A DNA stretch of 64,000 nucleotides from Pelagibacteraceae bacterium AG-404-P08 (lineage in GTDB: Bacteria > Pseudomonadota > Alphaproteobacteria > HIMB59), in the NCBI GenBank assembly GCA_003216195.1, contig QCJF01000001.1, forward strand, positions 1 to 64,000, in the 5' to 3' direction. Position 1 is the first letter of the stretch. Each line of letters opens with the position of its first letter. The translations under genes were made by a program, and so were the position numbers. Of this stretch, positions 25,750-35,674 are shown in pieces. Under the pieces are notes generated by a model. That model was not told the origin of the DNA. It saw only the letters and a program-made list of their open reading frames with translations, and did not search any database.

Positions 25750-27152
25750 GAATTTATAAAGAAAACATACTATTTGAACAATTTTCAAAAATATTAAATT
25801 TAAAAAATGATCTTATTTATTCAGTACCTTGGATTCAGCCAGTAAAAATAGATGACAAATTAATTAAGGATTACAGTTTTATTTACAAATTTAATATTTT
25901 AAATTTTCTTTTTAATTTTTTAAAGTCAGTGTATGAAATTTTTATTTGTTTAAATAAGCTAATTATCAGTATTTTTATAAAAGAAAAAAAAAAAAATATT
26001 GATAGTAATATATTAATACTCAGTCATTTAATAAGTAGTAAACATTTAAATTCAAAAAATGATTTCTACTTTGGAAACCTAGAAGATAATCTTAATAAGT
26101 TAGGACACAAAACAAACAAATATTTTCTAAATCATACAAATTTGAAAAAAAATATGATTTCGAATAGCAAATTTCAAGTTCTTCCAAAAATAGACAACTT
26201 TAAAATTGAATTTGAGGTCTTCATTAATCAAATTAAATTATTTATTTTTTTCTTATCTAATTTGTTCTTTCTTATAAAAAAAAATCAAAAGTTGAGTATT
26301 ATATTAATATTCATCCTTAAAATATTCTCTTACCACACACAGTCGGCTTTAAGAATTGGAATACAGCTAAAATCTATAACCAAAAATAAAAAAGTAAAAT
26401 ATTTATTCATTACTTTTGAGGGTCATAGTTATGAAAAAATGATTAGTTTATATAATAAAGATACCTCAATCATAGCTTATCAAAATACACCTTTAAGCAT
26501 TTGCCAATACTCAATCAAGTTTTATAGTAATAATACTTTGCCAAAGATCTTATTGGTCAAAAATGAAATTTATAAAAAATTTTTAGAAAAAAACTTAAAA
26601 TTAAATACTAAAATTTTAAATTTTGGTGATTTAAATTATAAAGAAATTACTAATTCAATATCATATAAAAAGAGAGTTTCTTCAATATTATTTGTTCCTG
26701 AAGGAATTAATAATGAGGTAAATACAATGATCGATTTTATTAAGAGAAATTATAAGGCTAACCCAAATGTATATTTTACTATAAGATTTCACCCTGTATT
26801 TCCCAAGCAACTTATAAATAAATATAAATCTTTATTTTATGATGCCTCAAATGTTGTCTTCTCTGATAATACTCCACATGAAGATTTCTCTAATAATACT
26901 TATGTCATTTTTAGAGGCTCAAGTATAACTTTCGATGCAATTAGGGCAGGCCTAATACCAATTTATTTAAATAAAGGGACAAATATTAATATTTTAGATT
27001 TATTTGAATTATTTAATTATGGTATCAATTTTGATAGTAAATTAAATATTACTCATTTAAAAAAATTAACTTTAGATAGTGATGCCGCAGATAAATTTAC
27101 AAACTTATTCTATCCTGCGAAATTTGAGAGATTATTCAATGAGATCAGTTAA
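25746..27152 (+). CDS. Probable GT-B surface-carbohydrate glycosyltransferase
   Basis: 468 residues. Hydrophobic stretches near residues 54-78 and 155-195 suggest membrane association. The C-terminal half resembles a GT-B sugar-nucleotide domain: SILFVPEGINNEVNTMIDF, TIRFHPVFP and FRGSSITFDAIRAGLIPIYL. No named family is certain; capsule or Kdo-type transferases have a similar layout. Located right after the KdsB-like gene (ATGA overlap), it may transfer the CMP-activated sugar acid, which is inference. The following GT2 gene begins within its last 14 bases. Confidence 0.65.
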   Translation: MRIYKENILFEQFSKILNLKNDLIYSVPWIQPVKIDDKLIKDYSFIYKFNILNFLFNFLKSVYEIFICLNKLIISIFIKEKKKNIDSNILILSHLISSKHLNSKNDFYFGNLEDNLNKLGHKTNKYFLNHTNLKKNMISNSKFQVLPKIDNFKIEFEVFINQIKLFIFFLSNLFFLIKKNQKLSIILIFILKIFSYHTQSALRIGIQLKSITKNKKVKYLFITFEGHSYEKMISLYNKDTSIIAYQNTPLSICQYSIKFYSNNTLPKILLVKNEIYKKFLEKNLKLNTKILNFGDLNYKEITNSISYKKRVSSILFVPEGINNEVNTMIDFIKRNYKANPNVYFTIRFHPVFPKQLINKYKSLFYDASNVVFSDNTPHEDFSNNTYVIFRGSSITFDAIRAGLIPIYLNKGTNINILDLFELFNYGINFDSKLNITHLKKLTLDSDAADKFTNLFYPAKFERLFNEIS

Positions 27153-27966
27153 CTATGAAAACCTTAATGATGTCACTGTTGTTATCCCATCGATAGGTAG
27201 AAATGATGATCTTGATGAGACAGTAAAATTTCTAAATCAAGGTAATGATAAGCCTAAACAAATTATAGCGATTATCCCAAAAGCAGAATTAATAGGTCTT
27301 AATTTAAGAAAGCACAAAAACTTAATTATTTTTATTTCAGATCATTACGGTCAGGTTAATCAAAGAATACATGGTTTCAATTTATCAAAGACTAAATTTA
27401 CACTTCAATTAGATGATGATTGTTTTATATCTCAAAAGAGCATCTTAGAATTAAAAAAAACTCTTATAAAATTGGGAAAAAAAAACTGTGTTGGCCCAAT
27501 CTTCTTATCAAAAAGAAATAAACCACTTCATAAATACAACAAAAATTTCTTATCTGATATCCTCTCTTTAATTTTTGAAATTCCAATTGGTAAAAAAAAA
27601 ATGGGCAAAACAAATTATATGAACTTAAATTATGGTATTGATCCAGATATTAGCAAAAAGGATTTGTTATCAGTTCAATGGATACCTGGTGGATGCAAAT
27701 TAATGTATACATCAGAATTAATTAAAAAAAAATATTATAAATTTTCAGGTAAAGCTTATTACGAAGATATTATTCATAGTAAATTGTTAAAAGAAAAACA
27801 TATTAAAATGTGGATTGTAAAGAAAAGTATTTGTAAAACTGATACAGTTAATTTTACTTATAAAGAAATTCCTTTTATAAAAAATATTGTTAGATCTAAT
27901 TTTGGAAATAAATTTTTTAAATATTGGATTTGGCTTTTACTTGTAAAGCTTAAAAAAAGTATATGA
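27139..27966 (+). CDS. Glycosyltransferase family 2
   Basis: About 275 residues if translation begins at the ATG 27139 (MRSVNYENL), which is preferred to the track's 27079 because it leaves a 14-base overlap and starts just before the fold. GT-A motifs: VTVVIPSIGRNDDLDETV at the N-terminus and the metal-binding LQLDDDCFIS. VQWIPGGCKLMY matches the family's later acceptor-side region. Cytoplasmic inverting glycosyltransferase that extends the repeat unit. ATGA overlap with the next GT2 gene. Confidence 0.8.
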   Translation: MRSVNYENLNDVTVVIPSIGRNDDLDETVKFLNQGNDKPKQIIAIIPKAELIGLNLRKHKNLIIFISDHYGQVNQRIHGFNLSKTKFTLQLDDDCFISQKSILELKKTLIKLGKKNCVGPIFLSKRNKPLHKYNKNFLSDILSLIFEIPIGKKKMGKTNYMNLNYGIDPDISKKDLLSVQWIPGGCKLMYTSELIKKKYYKFSGKAYYEDIIHSKLLKEKHIKMWIVKKSICKTDTVNFTYKEIPFIKNIVRSNFGNKFFKYWIWLLLVKLKKSI

Positions 27967-28757
27967 TTGGTTTTGTTACACCTTGCAGTTATGAGAATAG
28001 AAATAATATTCTCAGGATTTCAAAATTTTTTTCAAATAAAAGAAATATATTATTATGTCTTATTGTAAATAGTCGTTTAAAAAAATTTCTAGAAATAAAA
28101 AAAATTAGCAATAAAAATATTAAATTAATTATAAATGAAACCAAAAATGTTTCACACAAAAGAAATTTAGGAATAAATTTTTTTTTACGTATAAATAAAA
28201 TTAAATGGATTTCCTTTTTTGATAGTGACTGTGCTATCGATATTGAAAATTTTACAAAGATAAAAAATTTTTTAGAGATTAATTATTTTGATATTGTATT
28301 TGTTAATTTGATATCACCAAAAGGAAATAAAATTGGAAATACATTAAATAATTTACCTTTATTAAATTTTATCAATATTTACAGAGCAGGAACTCCCTCG
28401 GTTATAATAAAAAAAAAATTTATTACAAAGCTATTTGATACTAAATTTGGGATTGGAACACCAAATTATTCAGCTGAAGATACAAAGTTTTTAATTGATA
28501 ATTTTACTTTTAACGTGTCTGTAATCAAAAATGCTTATATTTTTCATCCTGATCAGGATATAGATTTAATAAAAATTTCTAAATATAGTTATGGCCAAAA
28601 ACAATTAATTCGAAATATTAAAGTTACTCATTCAGTTATTTTTTTTATGACTATTTTTTTTAGACCTTTATTTGGCTTACTCTTTAACTTTATAAAGTTA
28701 GACATTTATCTTCTAAAAATTTACTCTAAACGAATTAAGATTTTATTGTATGGATAA
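27963..28757 (+). CDS. Glycosyltransferase family 2-like
   Basis: 264 residues. Seen: GFVTPCSYENRNNIL, NVSHKRNLGINFF, SFFDSDCAIDIENF with the DxD metal motif, and GIGTPNYSAEDTKFLI near the catalytic base. This is a compact GT-A glycosyltransferase. A hydrophobic stretch near residues 219-242 may anchor it to the membrane. Coupled to both neighbours by overlaps (4 and 8 bases). Donor and acceptor cannot be read from sequence. Confidence 0.75.
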   Translation: MIGFVTPCSYENRNNILRISKFFSNKRNILLCLIVNSRLKKFLEIKKISNKNIKLIINETKNVSHKRNLGINFFLRINKIKWISFFDSDCAIDIENFTKIKNFLEINYFDIVFVNLISPKGNKIGNTLNNLPLLNFINIYRAGTPSVIIKKKFITKLFDTKFGIGTPNYSAEDTKFLIDNFTFNVSVIKNAYIFHPDQDIDLIKISKYSYGQKQLIRNIKVTHSVIFFMTIFFRPLFGLLFNFIKLDIYLLKIYSKRIKILLYG

Positions 28758-29859
28758 AAAACAAATTATTTTTTTTAACTCTGCTTCTTCAATTGATTTA
28801 ATTGGTGGTTCACAAAGATCTATAGATTATTTGATTTTAAATTTATATAAAATTTACAAGATATTTTACATTTGTTGGAATTTTAAGAGTAATAAATTAG
28901 AGATTAATAAATTAGATACACATACTATAATTAAAATTCCACATCCAAAAAAGAATCTATTATCATTTATCTCTATTTATCCAAAAATTACTAAAATCTT
29001 TAAAAATATATTAAATAAAAATACATTAGTTTGGGTACACTCTCCATTACCATTTTTTTTCTTCAAAATAGCTAAAACAATACCTTATAAATATTTATAT
29101 TCAGTTCACGGTCCATTAATAACCGAAATAAATTATTATAGATCTAAAAAAGTTAACAATATTATAATTAATACAATTTATAGTTATATTTTGAAAAAAG
29201 CTAAAAAAATTATCTTTAATTCTTTTTACACTTTAAAAACATCAATGCATGAAAGTAATTTTTTGCATTCAAAAAATCTAGAAGTTAAAGAACTTTTAGT
29301 TGATGAAAAAAATTTTATAAATCGATATAGAAAAATTAAATTGAATTATAGAAAGTCAGAATTTGATAACGGAAATTTTTTTTTAATACCAAGGAGGTTA
29401 GTGCAAAGAACTGGTGTGTATAAATTCATCAAACATATAATTAAAAAAAAAATTAATCTAAAATATAAATTTTATGTAACTGGTGAAGGAGATCAATATC
29501 GCGATATAAAAAATTTATGTGATAAGTCTGTAAATATTAATTTTCTTGGCAATATTGATCAAGATTTACTTACATATTTATTGTCTATATCTAAGGCTAT
29601 TATTATCCCTAGCCTTGAGGCTGAGGGATTTTGTATTGTCGCTAAAGAGGCAAGATTACTAAATAAATTTGTAATCCATACTAATCAAGGCGGATTGAGA
29701 GAGTCATTAGCAGGATATGAAAAACAATTTATTTTTGATTTTTCTAATATTAATATCAGTATGTTTTCATTAAAAAATTTAAAGCTTAATGAAAACAAAA
29801 TAATTTATGAAAAAAATATTTCATTTTTTGAAAAAGTAAGTGAGACAATTAAATTTTGA
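28750..29859 (+). CDS. Glycosyltransferase family 4
   Basis: 369 residues of GT-B fold. Seen: the N-terminal GGSQRSIDYL acceptor loop, IPRRLVQRTGVYKFI, YVTGEGDQYRDI, NFLGNIDQ and the donor-site IPSLEAEGFCIVAKEA (E-x7-E motif). Retaining transferase extending the repeat unit on the cytoplasmic face. Overlaps the upstream gene by 8 bases and the Wzy-like gene by 4 (TTGA). Confidence 0.82.
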   Translation: MDKKQIIFFNSASSIDLIGGSQRSIDYLILNLYKIYKIFYICWNFKSNKLEINKLDTHTIIKIPHPKKNLLSFISIYPKITKIFKNILNKNTLVWVHSPLPFFFFKIAKTIPYKYLYSVHGPLITEINYYRSKKVNNIIINTIYSYILKKAKKIIFNSFYTLKTSMHESNFLHSKNLEVKELLVDEKNFINRYRKIKLNYRKSEFDNGNFFLIPRRLVQRTGVYKFIKHIIKKKINLKYKFYVTGEGDQYRDIKNLCDKSVNINFLGNIDQDLLTYLLSISKAIIIPSLEAEGFCIVAKEARLLNKFVIHTNQGGLRESLAGYEKQFIFDFSNINISMFSLKNLKLNENKIIYEKNISFFEKVSETIKF

Positions 29860-30965
29860 TTTTACAATTTTTATTGCAAGATATAATTATAAATCTTTTT
29901 ATAATTGTTCTTTCTATTTTAATTATCACTAGAATTAAAATTTTTGACAACGTAAAAGCTTCACAATCATTATTTATTTATTTTTATCATTCAATTTTTA
30001 TGATTGTTATGGTTATTTATAATTTCCGAAATCCTGGAGATTCAAATTTCATTTGGAGATCTGTAGATAATTATAATTTTGATTTGTTTATTTCAAATGG
30101 TTTTATGAAATTTATTTTATTTTTTTTAAAAAATATAATTCATTTATCATACTCAAATTTAATATTAATAGTTAATTTAATAGGAACAATTGGAATTTTA
30201 TTCTTTTTTGATTTTTTAAAAAATAATTTATCAAAAAAAAATATTATATTAATTTTTTCAATAATATTATTACCCTCATTACACGTATGGACTAACACAT
30301 ATATTAAAGATTCTTTTATTTTAACATTATTATTTATTTTTTTCTGGGCTGATAATCAAAAAAAAAATTATAATTTAATTCAAATCTTTCTTCTTATTTT
30401 AGTTTTTGCTATTAGACCTTATTTGGGTATCCTTTTATTATTACCCTTTATACTTAAAATTTATATAAATTCGAAAAATAGAATTTTATTAACTTTACCT
30501 TTTATTTTTTTTTCAATGTTATTTTTTTTATTTCTTATTATATTTTTAAGACATCATACCATAGATATTCCTTCATTAAATCCTATTGAAACAATTAGTT
30601 ATATTTTAAGTAGATTTGAGTCAATACAACATGGATCTTCATTTATAAATACTGATAAATTTTTTTTAATAAATATGATTTCATATTTATTTTCACCAAT
30701 TTTTTATCCAATTATATCAATTAATCCATTTAATCTTATTCTTATATGTGAAAATTTATTATTAATTATTATATTTTTTTATTTGTTTAAGAATTTTGGC
30801 AACAATTTTACATTAATAAAATTATTCTACTTGCTTAGTTTACTTCTACTTCTTTTTATTGTGTCAGAAACAACAACTAATATAGGTATAGTTATTCGAC
30901 AAAAATGGACAATTTTGGTTTTTTTTATTTATATTTTAGTAGATGGTCAAAAAAAAAAATTATAG
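29856..30965 (+). CDS. Wzy/EpsG-like polysaccharide polymerase
   Basis: A 369-residue integral membrane protein with roughly ten hydrophobic segments and a TTG start in a TTGA overlap. Typical charged loops are visible: NFRNPGDSNFIWRSVDNYNF early and AIRPYLGILLLLPFIL in the middle, as in EpsG/Wzy-type polymerases. It would join repeat units in the periplasm. The location among transferases and just before a GT4 gene supports this. Sequence identity within such polymerases is low, so the call rests on topology and context. Confidence 0.65.
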   Translation: MILQFLLQDIIINLFIIVLSILIITRIKIFDNVKASQSLFIYFYHSIFMIVMVIYNFRNPGDSNFIWRSVDNYNFDLFISNGFMKFILFFLKNIIHLSYSNLILIVNLIGTIGILFFFDFLKNNLSKKNIILIFSIILLPSLHVWTNTYIKDSFILTLLFIFFWADNQKKNYNLIQIFLLILVFAIRPYLGILLLLPFILKIYINSKNRILLTLPFIFFSMLFFLFLIIFLRHHTIDIPSLNPIETISYILSRFESIQHGSSFINTDKFFLINMISYLFSPIFYPIISINPFNLILICENLLLIIIFFYLFKNFGNNFTLIKLFYLLSLLLLLFIVSETTTNIGIVIRQKWTILVFFIYILVDGQKKKL

Positions 30966-32100
30966 AAAAATTATAATTTCTACATCAAGTTTTATCAGTG
31001 TAGAGGCATTTTTGCTAGCGTTTATTAAAAAGCTTTCAAATAATTTTGAAGTTTTTGTAATTACTAATTTAAATCAATTAAGTAAAGATGAAATAAATAA
31101 TTATAAAAAAAAATATAATTTTAAATTATTACATATACCCATTAAGAGAAAAATAAATTTATTTTACGATTTTATAACTTTGTTAAGAATTATTTATTTA
31201 ATTTACAGGATTAAACCACAAATATCTGTTTCTTTAAACCCCAAGGCTGGTTTATTAACATCTATATCAGCGTACATCAATATGATTAATTTTCGAGTTC
31301 ATATTTTTAATGGACAAATTTGGTACAATAAAATTGGTTTTAAGAAAAAATTTCTTAAATTTTTTGATTATCTTACATTTCAACTTTCAAATCATATATT
31401 ATGTGAAAGTTTTTCTCAAAAGAATTTTTTGGTAAAAAATGGTTTTTCGAATAAAGATATTAATATTTTAGGTTACGGTTCTATGATGGGTGTTAACACT
31501 TCACATTTTAAACCAAATTTAAAACTAAGAAATATTTTAAAAGAAAAATTTAATATAAAAAAATCTGACAAAGTATGCATGTATGTAGGAAGAATTAATT
31601 ATGATAAAGGATTAAAATTAATAATTCATGCTAGTCATCATTTTGCAAATAGAGACAATATTTTTTTTGTTTTAGTTGGTGATAATGAACTTGAAGATTT
31701 TGAATTTTTTAATTTAATTAATAGTCAAAATAATATTATTTATCTTGGTCACCAACAAAAAGTTAATGAAATTCTAAATATTGCAGATCTAGTAATGTTA
31801 CCTAGTTTAAGAGAGGGATTCGGTATCAGCGTAATAGAGGCTGCTAGTTTAGAAAAAGCTACTATCGTTTCGGATATAGATGGCCTCAAAGATACTGTTT
31901 TAAACCACGAAACTGGATTATTATTTGAGGTAAACAACAAAAATGATTTTATAAAAAAAATTACTTTTCTACTTGATAATGAAAAGATAGTTAAAAAAAT
32001 GGGTAAAAAAGCTAGAGAAAATGTTTTAAAAAAGTATGAGAGGAAAACTGTTATAAATCTCTATACTCAATATTTAGTTGATCTATGCAAACATATCTAA
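30943..32100 (+). CDS. Glycosyltransferase family 4 (PglA-like)
   Basis: 385 residues, GT-B fold. Seen: SLNPKAGLLTSISAY, MYVGRINYDKGLKL, FFVLVGDNELED, YLGHQQKVNEIL, and the donor motif MLPSLREGFGISVIEAAS (E-x7-E). Probable second-sugar transferase, because in Pgl-type clusters the GT4 sits right before the PglC-like initiating transferase, as here (16-base overlap). It starts 23 bases inside the Wzy-like gene. Confidence 0.83.
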   Translation: MVKKKNYRKIIISTSSFISVEAFLLAFIKKLSNNFEVFVITNLNQLSKDEINNYKKKYNFKLLHIPIKRKINLFYDFITLLRIIYLIYRIKPQISVSLNPKAGLLTSISAYINMINFRVHIFNGQIWYNKIGFKKKFLKFFDYLTFQLSNHILCESFSQKNFLVKNGFSNKDINILGYGSMMGVNTSHFKPNLKLRNILKEKFNIKKSDKVCMYVGRINYDKGLKLIIHASHHFANRDNIFFVLVGDNELEDFEFFNLINSQNNIIYLGHQQKVNEILNIADLVMLPSLREGFGISVIEAASLEKATIVSDIDGLKDTVLNHETGLLFEVNNKNDFIKKITFLLDNEKIVKKMGKKARENVLKKYERKTVINLYTQYLVDLCKHI

Positions 32101-32684
32101 TTATAAAAGAAATTTTTGATAAAGTTGTATCAATAATATTTATAATATTTTTTTTTCCATTATTTATAATTTTAATTTTATTTAATTTGTTATTCAATGG
32201 AAAACCAATATTCTATATTCAAGAGAGATCAGGTAAAAATAAAAAAAAAATAAACTTAATTAAATTAAGAACAATTAAATTAGACAATGATGATCTCACA
32301 AAAGTAAAATATACAACTTTTGGACTTTTTTTTAGAAAATCAGGATTAGATGAAATTTTTCAGTTATTTAATATTTTAAAAGGAGATCTTAGCTTAGTTG
32401 GCCCAAGACCCTTATATATGAAATATAATGATTTGTATGATGAACAACAGATCATTAGATTGACTGTCAAACCTGGATTAACAGGATTAGCACAAATTAG
32501 ACAACATAATGATATATCATGGGAGCAAAAAATTAAATATGATTTGGAATATGTTGAAAAAATGAATCTCTTGCTAGATATAAAGATTATTCTTAAAACT
32601 TTATATAAATTAGTTCAAAGAATATTCGACTCAAATTTTTTAACTATTTCAAATGAATTTAAGGGAAATTCGAAGGATGAATAA
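32085..32684 (+). CDS. PglC-like undecaprenyl-phosphate sugar phosphotransferase
   Basis: A 199-residue monotopic phosphoglycosyl transferase: N-terminal hydrophobic re-entrant segment (about residues 10-35), then FYIQERSGKN, LIKLRT, catalytic Asp-Glu in KSGLDEIFQLFNI, GDLSLVGPRPL and VKPGLTGLAQI. It loads the first sugar-1-phosphate onto the lipid carrier at the inner face of the membrane. The PglE- and PglF-like genes that follow suggest the first sugar is a 4-amino-6-deoxy HexNAc such as diNAcBac. Confidence 0.88.
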   Translation: MQTYLIIKEIFDKVVSIIFIIFFFPLFIILILFNLLFNGKPIFYIQERSGKNKKKINLIKLRTIKLDNDDLTKVKYTTFGLFFRKSGLDEIFQLFNILKGDLSLVGPRPLYMKYNDLYDEQQIIRLTVKPGLTGLAQIRQHNDISWEQKIKYDLEYVEKMNLLLDIKIILKTLYKLVQRIFDSNFLTISNEFKGNSKDE

Positions 32685-33831
32685 AAAATTATTTAATTCT
32701 TCATGGCCAAGTTTCACTCAAGATGAAATCAACCAAGTATCATTAATATTAAAATCTGGAAAAATAAATTATTGGACTGGCAAATATTGTAAAATTTTTG
32801 AAAAAAACTTTTCCACATATCATAAAATAAAGTACAGCGTGACTGTTAATAGTGGAACAAGTGCTTTAGAGTGTGCAATTAAATCTCTAAACCTTAAAAA
32901 AGGTTCAGAAATTATTACAACTCCAAGATCGTATTATACCTCTGCTTCATCAATAATTAACTGTGGTATGAAACCAAAATTTTCAGATATTTCAATTAAT
33001 AGTCAAAATTTAGATCCAATAAAACTTAAGGCCGCAATTAATAAAAAAACAAAGGCAATAATATGTGTCCATCTCTCAGGATATCCATGTGATATGAAAA
33101 AAATTTTAAAAATAGCTAAAGATAATAAAATTTATGTTATTGAAGATTGCTCACAAGCACACGGTGCTTCAATTTTAAATAAAAAGGTAGGATCTTTTGG
33201 CGATATATCTGCATGGAGTTTCTGTCAAGATAAGATCATAAGCACAGGTGGTGAGGGAGGTATGGTTGCAACTAATCGCTTTAATTTATATAAAAAAATT
33301 TTATCAATTAAGGACAATGGAAGAAATTACGAAAAAATAAAGAATATAAAATACTCGGGTTCATTTAATTATATACATGATTTCATTGGTAGTAATTATA
33401 GAATGACAGAAATTCAAGCAATTATAGGTATTTCACAATTGAAAAGATTAGATGAGATGATTTCTAGAAGAAATTCAAATGCCAAAATTTTTGATAACTA
33501 TTTTAGCGATCTAGATAATATTTTTCTGTTACTAAAAAATTATAATTTTACAAATGCTTATTATAGATATTATTTATTTGTTAAAAAAAGCAAAAATCAA
33601 AAAATATTAATTAATAAAATACGCTCAAAAGGAATTGAATGTATAGCTGGTAGTTGTCCAGAAATCTATCTTGAAAAATATTTTAAAGACAATTTTAAAA
33701 TTAGAAAAATGCCAGGTGCTAAATATTTAGCAACTAGATCGGTTTGCCTTAAAGTTGATCAAACTATGGATGAAAAAAATATTGAATTACAAGCAAAAAT
33801 TATAAGAAAAGAAATACAACAACTTGATTAA
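32677..33831 (+). CDS. DegT/DnrJ/EryC1 sugar aminotransferase (PglE-like)
   Basis: About 384 residues from the ATG at 32677 (an upstream in-frame start at 32653 is less likely). PLP aminotransferase of the DegT family. Seen: VNSGTSALECAI, IEDCSQAHGA, PLP lysine in FCQDKIISTGGEGGM, and NYRMTEIQAIIG. It would add the 4-amino group to the 4-keto product of the PglF-like dehydratase encoded next. It could also serve the nonulosonate pathway as the missing LegC. Eight-base overlaps on both sides. Confidence 0.85.
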   Translation: MNKKLFNSSWPSFTQDEINQVSLILKSGKINYWTGKYCKIFEKNFSTYHKIKYSVTVNSGTSALECAIKSLNLKKGSEIITTPRSYYTSASSIINCGMKPKFSDISINSQNLDPIKLKAAINKKTKAIICVHLSGYPCDMKKILKIAKDNKIYVIEDCSQAHGASILNKKVGSFGDISAWSFCQDKIISTGGEGGMVATNRFNLYKKILSIKDNGRNYEKIKNIKYSGSFNYIHDFIGSNYRMTEIQAIIGISQLKRLDEMISRRNSNAKIFDNYFSDLDNIFLLLKNYNFTNAYYRYYLFVKKSKNQKILINKIRSKGIECIAGSCPEIYLEKYFKDNFKIRKMPGAKYLATRSVCLKVDQTMDEKNIELQAKIIRKEIQQLD

Positions 33832-35671
33832 TTTATTAAAATTCTTACAACAAAATCTAAATATTAAACAAAAAAAAATAATTGTTACAATATTTGATAT
33901 TTTATTACTAATAATTGCAATTATTGCCTCTTTTATAATTAAGTATGAGTCATTTGATATATATCTAAGTGACAATATTTATGTTTTTATTTTGGGAATT
34001 TTAATTTTTGTAATTAATTCTTTAATATTTAATTTAAATCAACAAATCATTAGAACATTTAATATTTCAAATGTAATTTTCTTATCTAAGTTTGTTATTG
34101 TATTTACATTTATATTTACAATAGTCACATTTTTATTCAATTTTTCAAATAGTCCAAGATCAATACCAATTTTTATTGGCCCAATATTCTTTTTTATTTT
34201 TATTGGCTCCAGACTAATATTAGTTTTTGCAACTCAAAATATCGATAGTCACAATGAAAAAATTCCAATACTAATTTATGGTGCTGGATCAACAGGTGTT
34301 TACTTTAATCAAATACTAAACTCAACAAAAAAAATCGTCGGTTATATAGACGACGACAATTCAAAAGTTGGCAGAAAAATCAATAATATTAATGTTTTTT
34401 CCTATAAAGATATAAATTATTTAGTGAAATCAAAAAATATAAAAGAAATTATAGTAGCTATTCCGAGATTAAATGTAAGAGAAAGAAAAAATTTTTTAAA
34501 AAAATTAAATAAATTTCAATTAAAGATAAATTTTATCACTTTAGGGCAAAATCAAAATAAAACTGAATTTAATTTAAATTTAGATAATATTAGGCTATTT
34601 GACCTGATAGAAAGAGATCTAAAAGTAAATTATGATCTCAATAAAGAGTTTTTTGATAAATCAGTCATTATCACAGGCGCTGGAGGAAGTATCGGTTCTG
34701 AACTATCTAGACAAATTTTAATGTCTGAGCCTAAAAATTTATATTTAATAGATTTTAGTGAATTAAACCTTTTTAATCTAAATAAGCAATTAGATTTGAT
34801 TAAAAATCAATTTAAAATAAATACATTAATTAATCTCAAACTTTTAAATTTAGTTGATAAAAAAAATTTGGAATTATTTTTTGATGAAATAAGCTTAAGT
34901 ATTAAAAAAATTGATTTTGTTTTTCATTGTGCAGCTTACAAACATGTTAATTTAGTTGAAGATAATAAGATGTTTTCTTTTAAAAATAATATGTTATCTA
35001 CAATTAACATAGCTAATAAATCTATAAATTCTTATGTAAGAAAATTTGTTTTAATTTCATCTGACAAGGCTGTAAAACCAAAAAGCATGATGGGGATCAC
35101 AAAATATTTATCTGAAGTTTATATTCAAAAAATTAGTAAAAAATCTGAGACAACAAATTTTTCTATTGTAAGATTTGGAAATGTACTAGGTTCATCTGGT
35201 TCAGTATTACCAATCTTCAAAAGCCAAATTGAAAATGGGGGGCCTATTACCGTAACTGATCCAAATGCAACAAGATTTTTTATGACAATCGAAGAGGCTT
35301 CATATCTGGTAATTCAAGCATCAATAATTGCAGAAAAATCAGAAATCTTATTAATTAATATGGGAAAACCAGTGAAAGTTATAGATTTAGCAAGAAAACT
35401 TTTATCGTTTTATGGTTTAAATGAAAAAACTCAAAACGATCCTGATGGAATTGAAATTAAAATAACTGGATTAAAAAAAGGAGAGAAACTTCACGAGGAA
35501 TTATTAACTAATAAAAACAGTATTAGTACAATTAACGAAAATTTAATGATCGCAAATGAAGAAGATAAAATCAAAGTTTCTTTTGAAGAATTTAAAATAC
35601 TTTTAAATGAAATTATAGAAAATAATTCCGAAAGCTATCTTATTGAAAAGTTAAAAGAATTAAATTTATAA
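33824..35671 (+). CDS. Membrane-bound UDP-sugar 4,6-dehydratase (PglF/WbpM/CapD family)
   Basis: 615 residues: four N-terminal membrane segments (about 22-135), a Rossmann domain (about 148-250, YGAGSTGVYFN), and the SDR dehydratase domain starting GAGGSIGSELSR near residue 286. Seen: HCAAYKHV, SSDKAVKPKSMMG(x)TK in which Met replaces the usual catalytic Tyr, as is normal in the long WbpM/PglF branch, and KKGEKLHEE. Converts UDP-GlcNAc to the 4-keto-6-deoxy sugar. TTG start overlapping the previous gene. Confidence 0.88.
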   Translation: MINLLKFLQQNLNIKQKKIIVTIFDILLLIIAIIASFIIKYESFDIYLSDNIYVFILGILIFVINSLIFNLNQQIIRTFNISNVIFLSKFVIVFTFIFTIVTFLFNFSNSPRSIPIFIGPIFFFIFIGSRLILVFATQNIDSHNEKIPILIYGAGSTGVYFNQILNSTKKIVGYIDDDNSKVGRKINNINVFSYKDINYLVKSKNIKEIIVAIPRLNVRERKNFLKKLNKFQLKINFITLGQNQNKTEFNLNLDNIRLFDLIERDLKVNYDLNKEFFDKSVIITGAGGSIGSELSRQILMSEPKNLYLIDFSELNLFNLNKQLDLIKNQFKINTLINLKLLNLVDKKNLELFFDEISLSIKKIDFVFHCAAYKHVNLVEDNKMFSFKNNMLSTINIANKSINSYVRKFVLISSDKAVKPKSMMGITKYLSEVYIQKISKKSETTNFSIVRFGNVLGSSGSVLPIFKSQIENGGPITVTDPNATRFFMTIEEASYLVIQASIIAEKSEILLINMGKPVKVIDLARKLLSFYGLNEKTQNDPDGIEIKITGLKKGEKLHEELLTNKNSISTINENLMIANEEDKIKVSFEEFKILLNEIIENNSESYLIEKLKELNL

Positions 35672-35674
35672 GAA

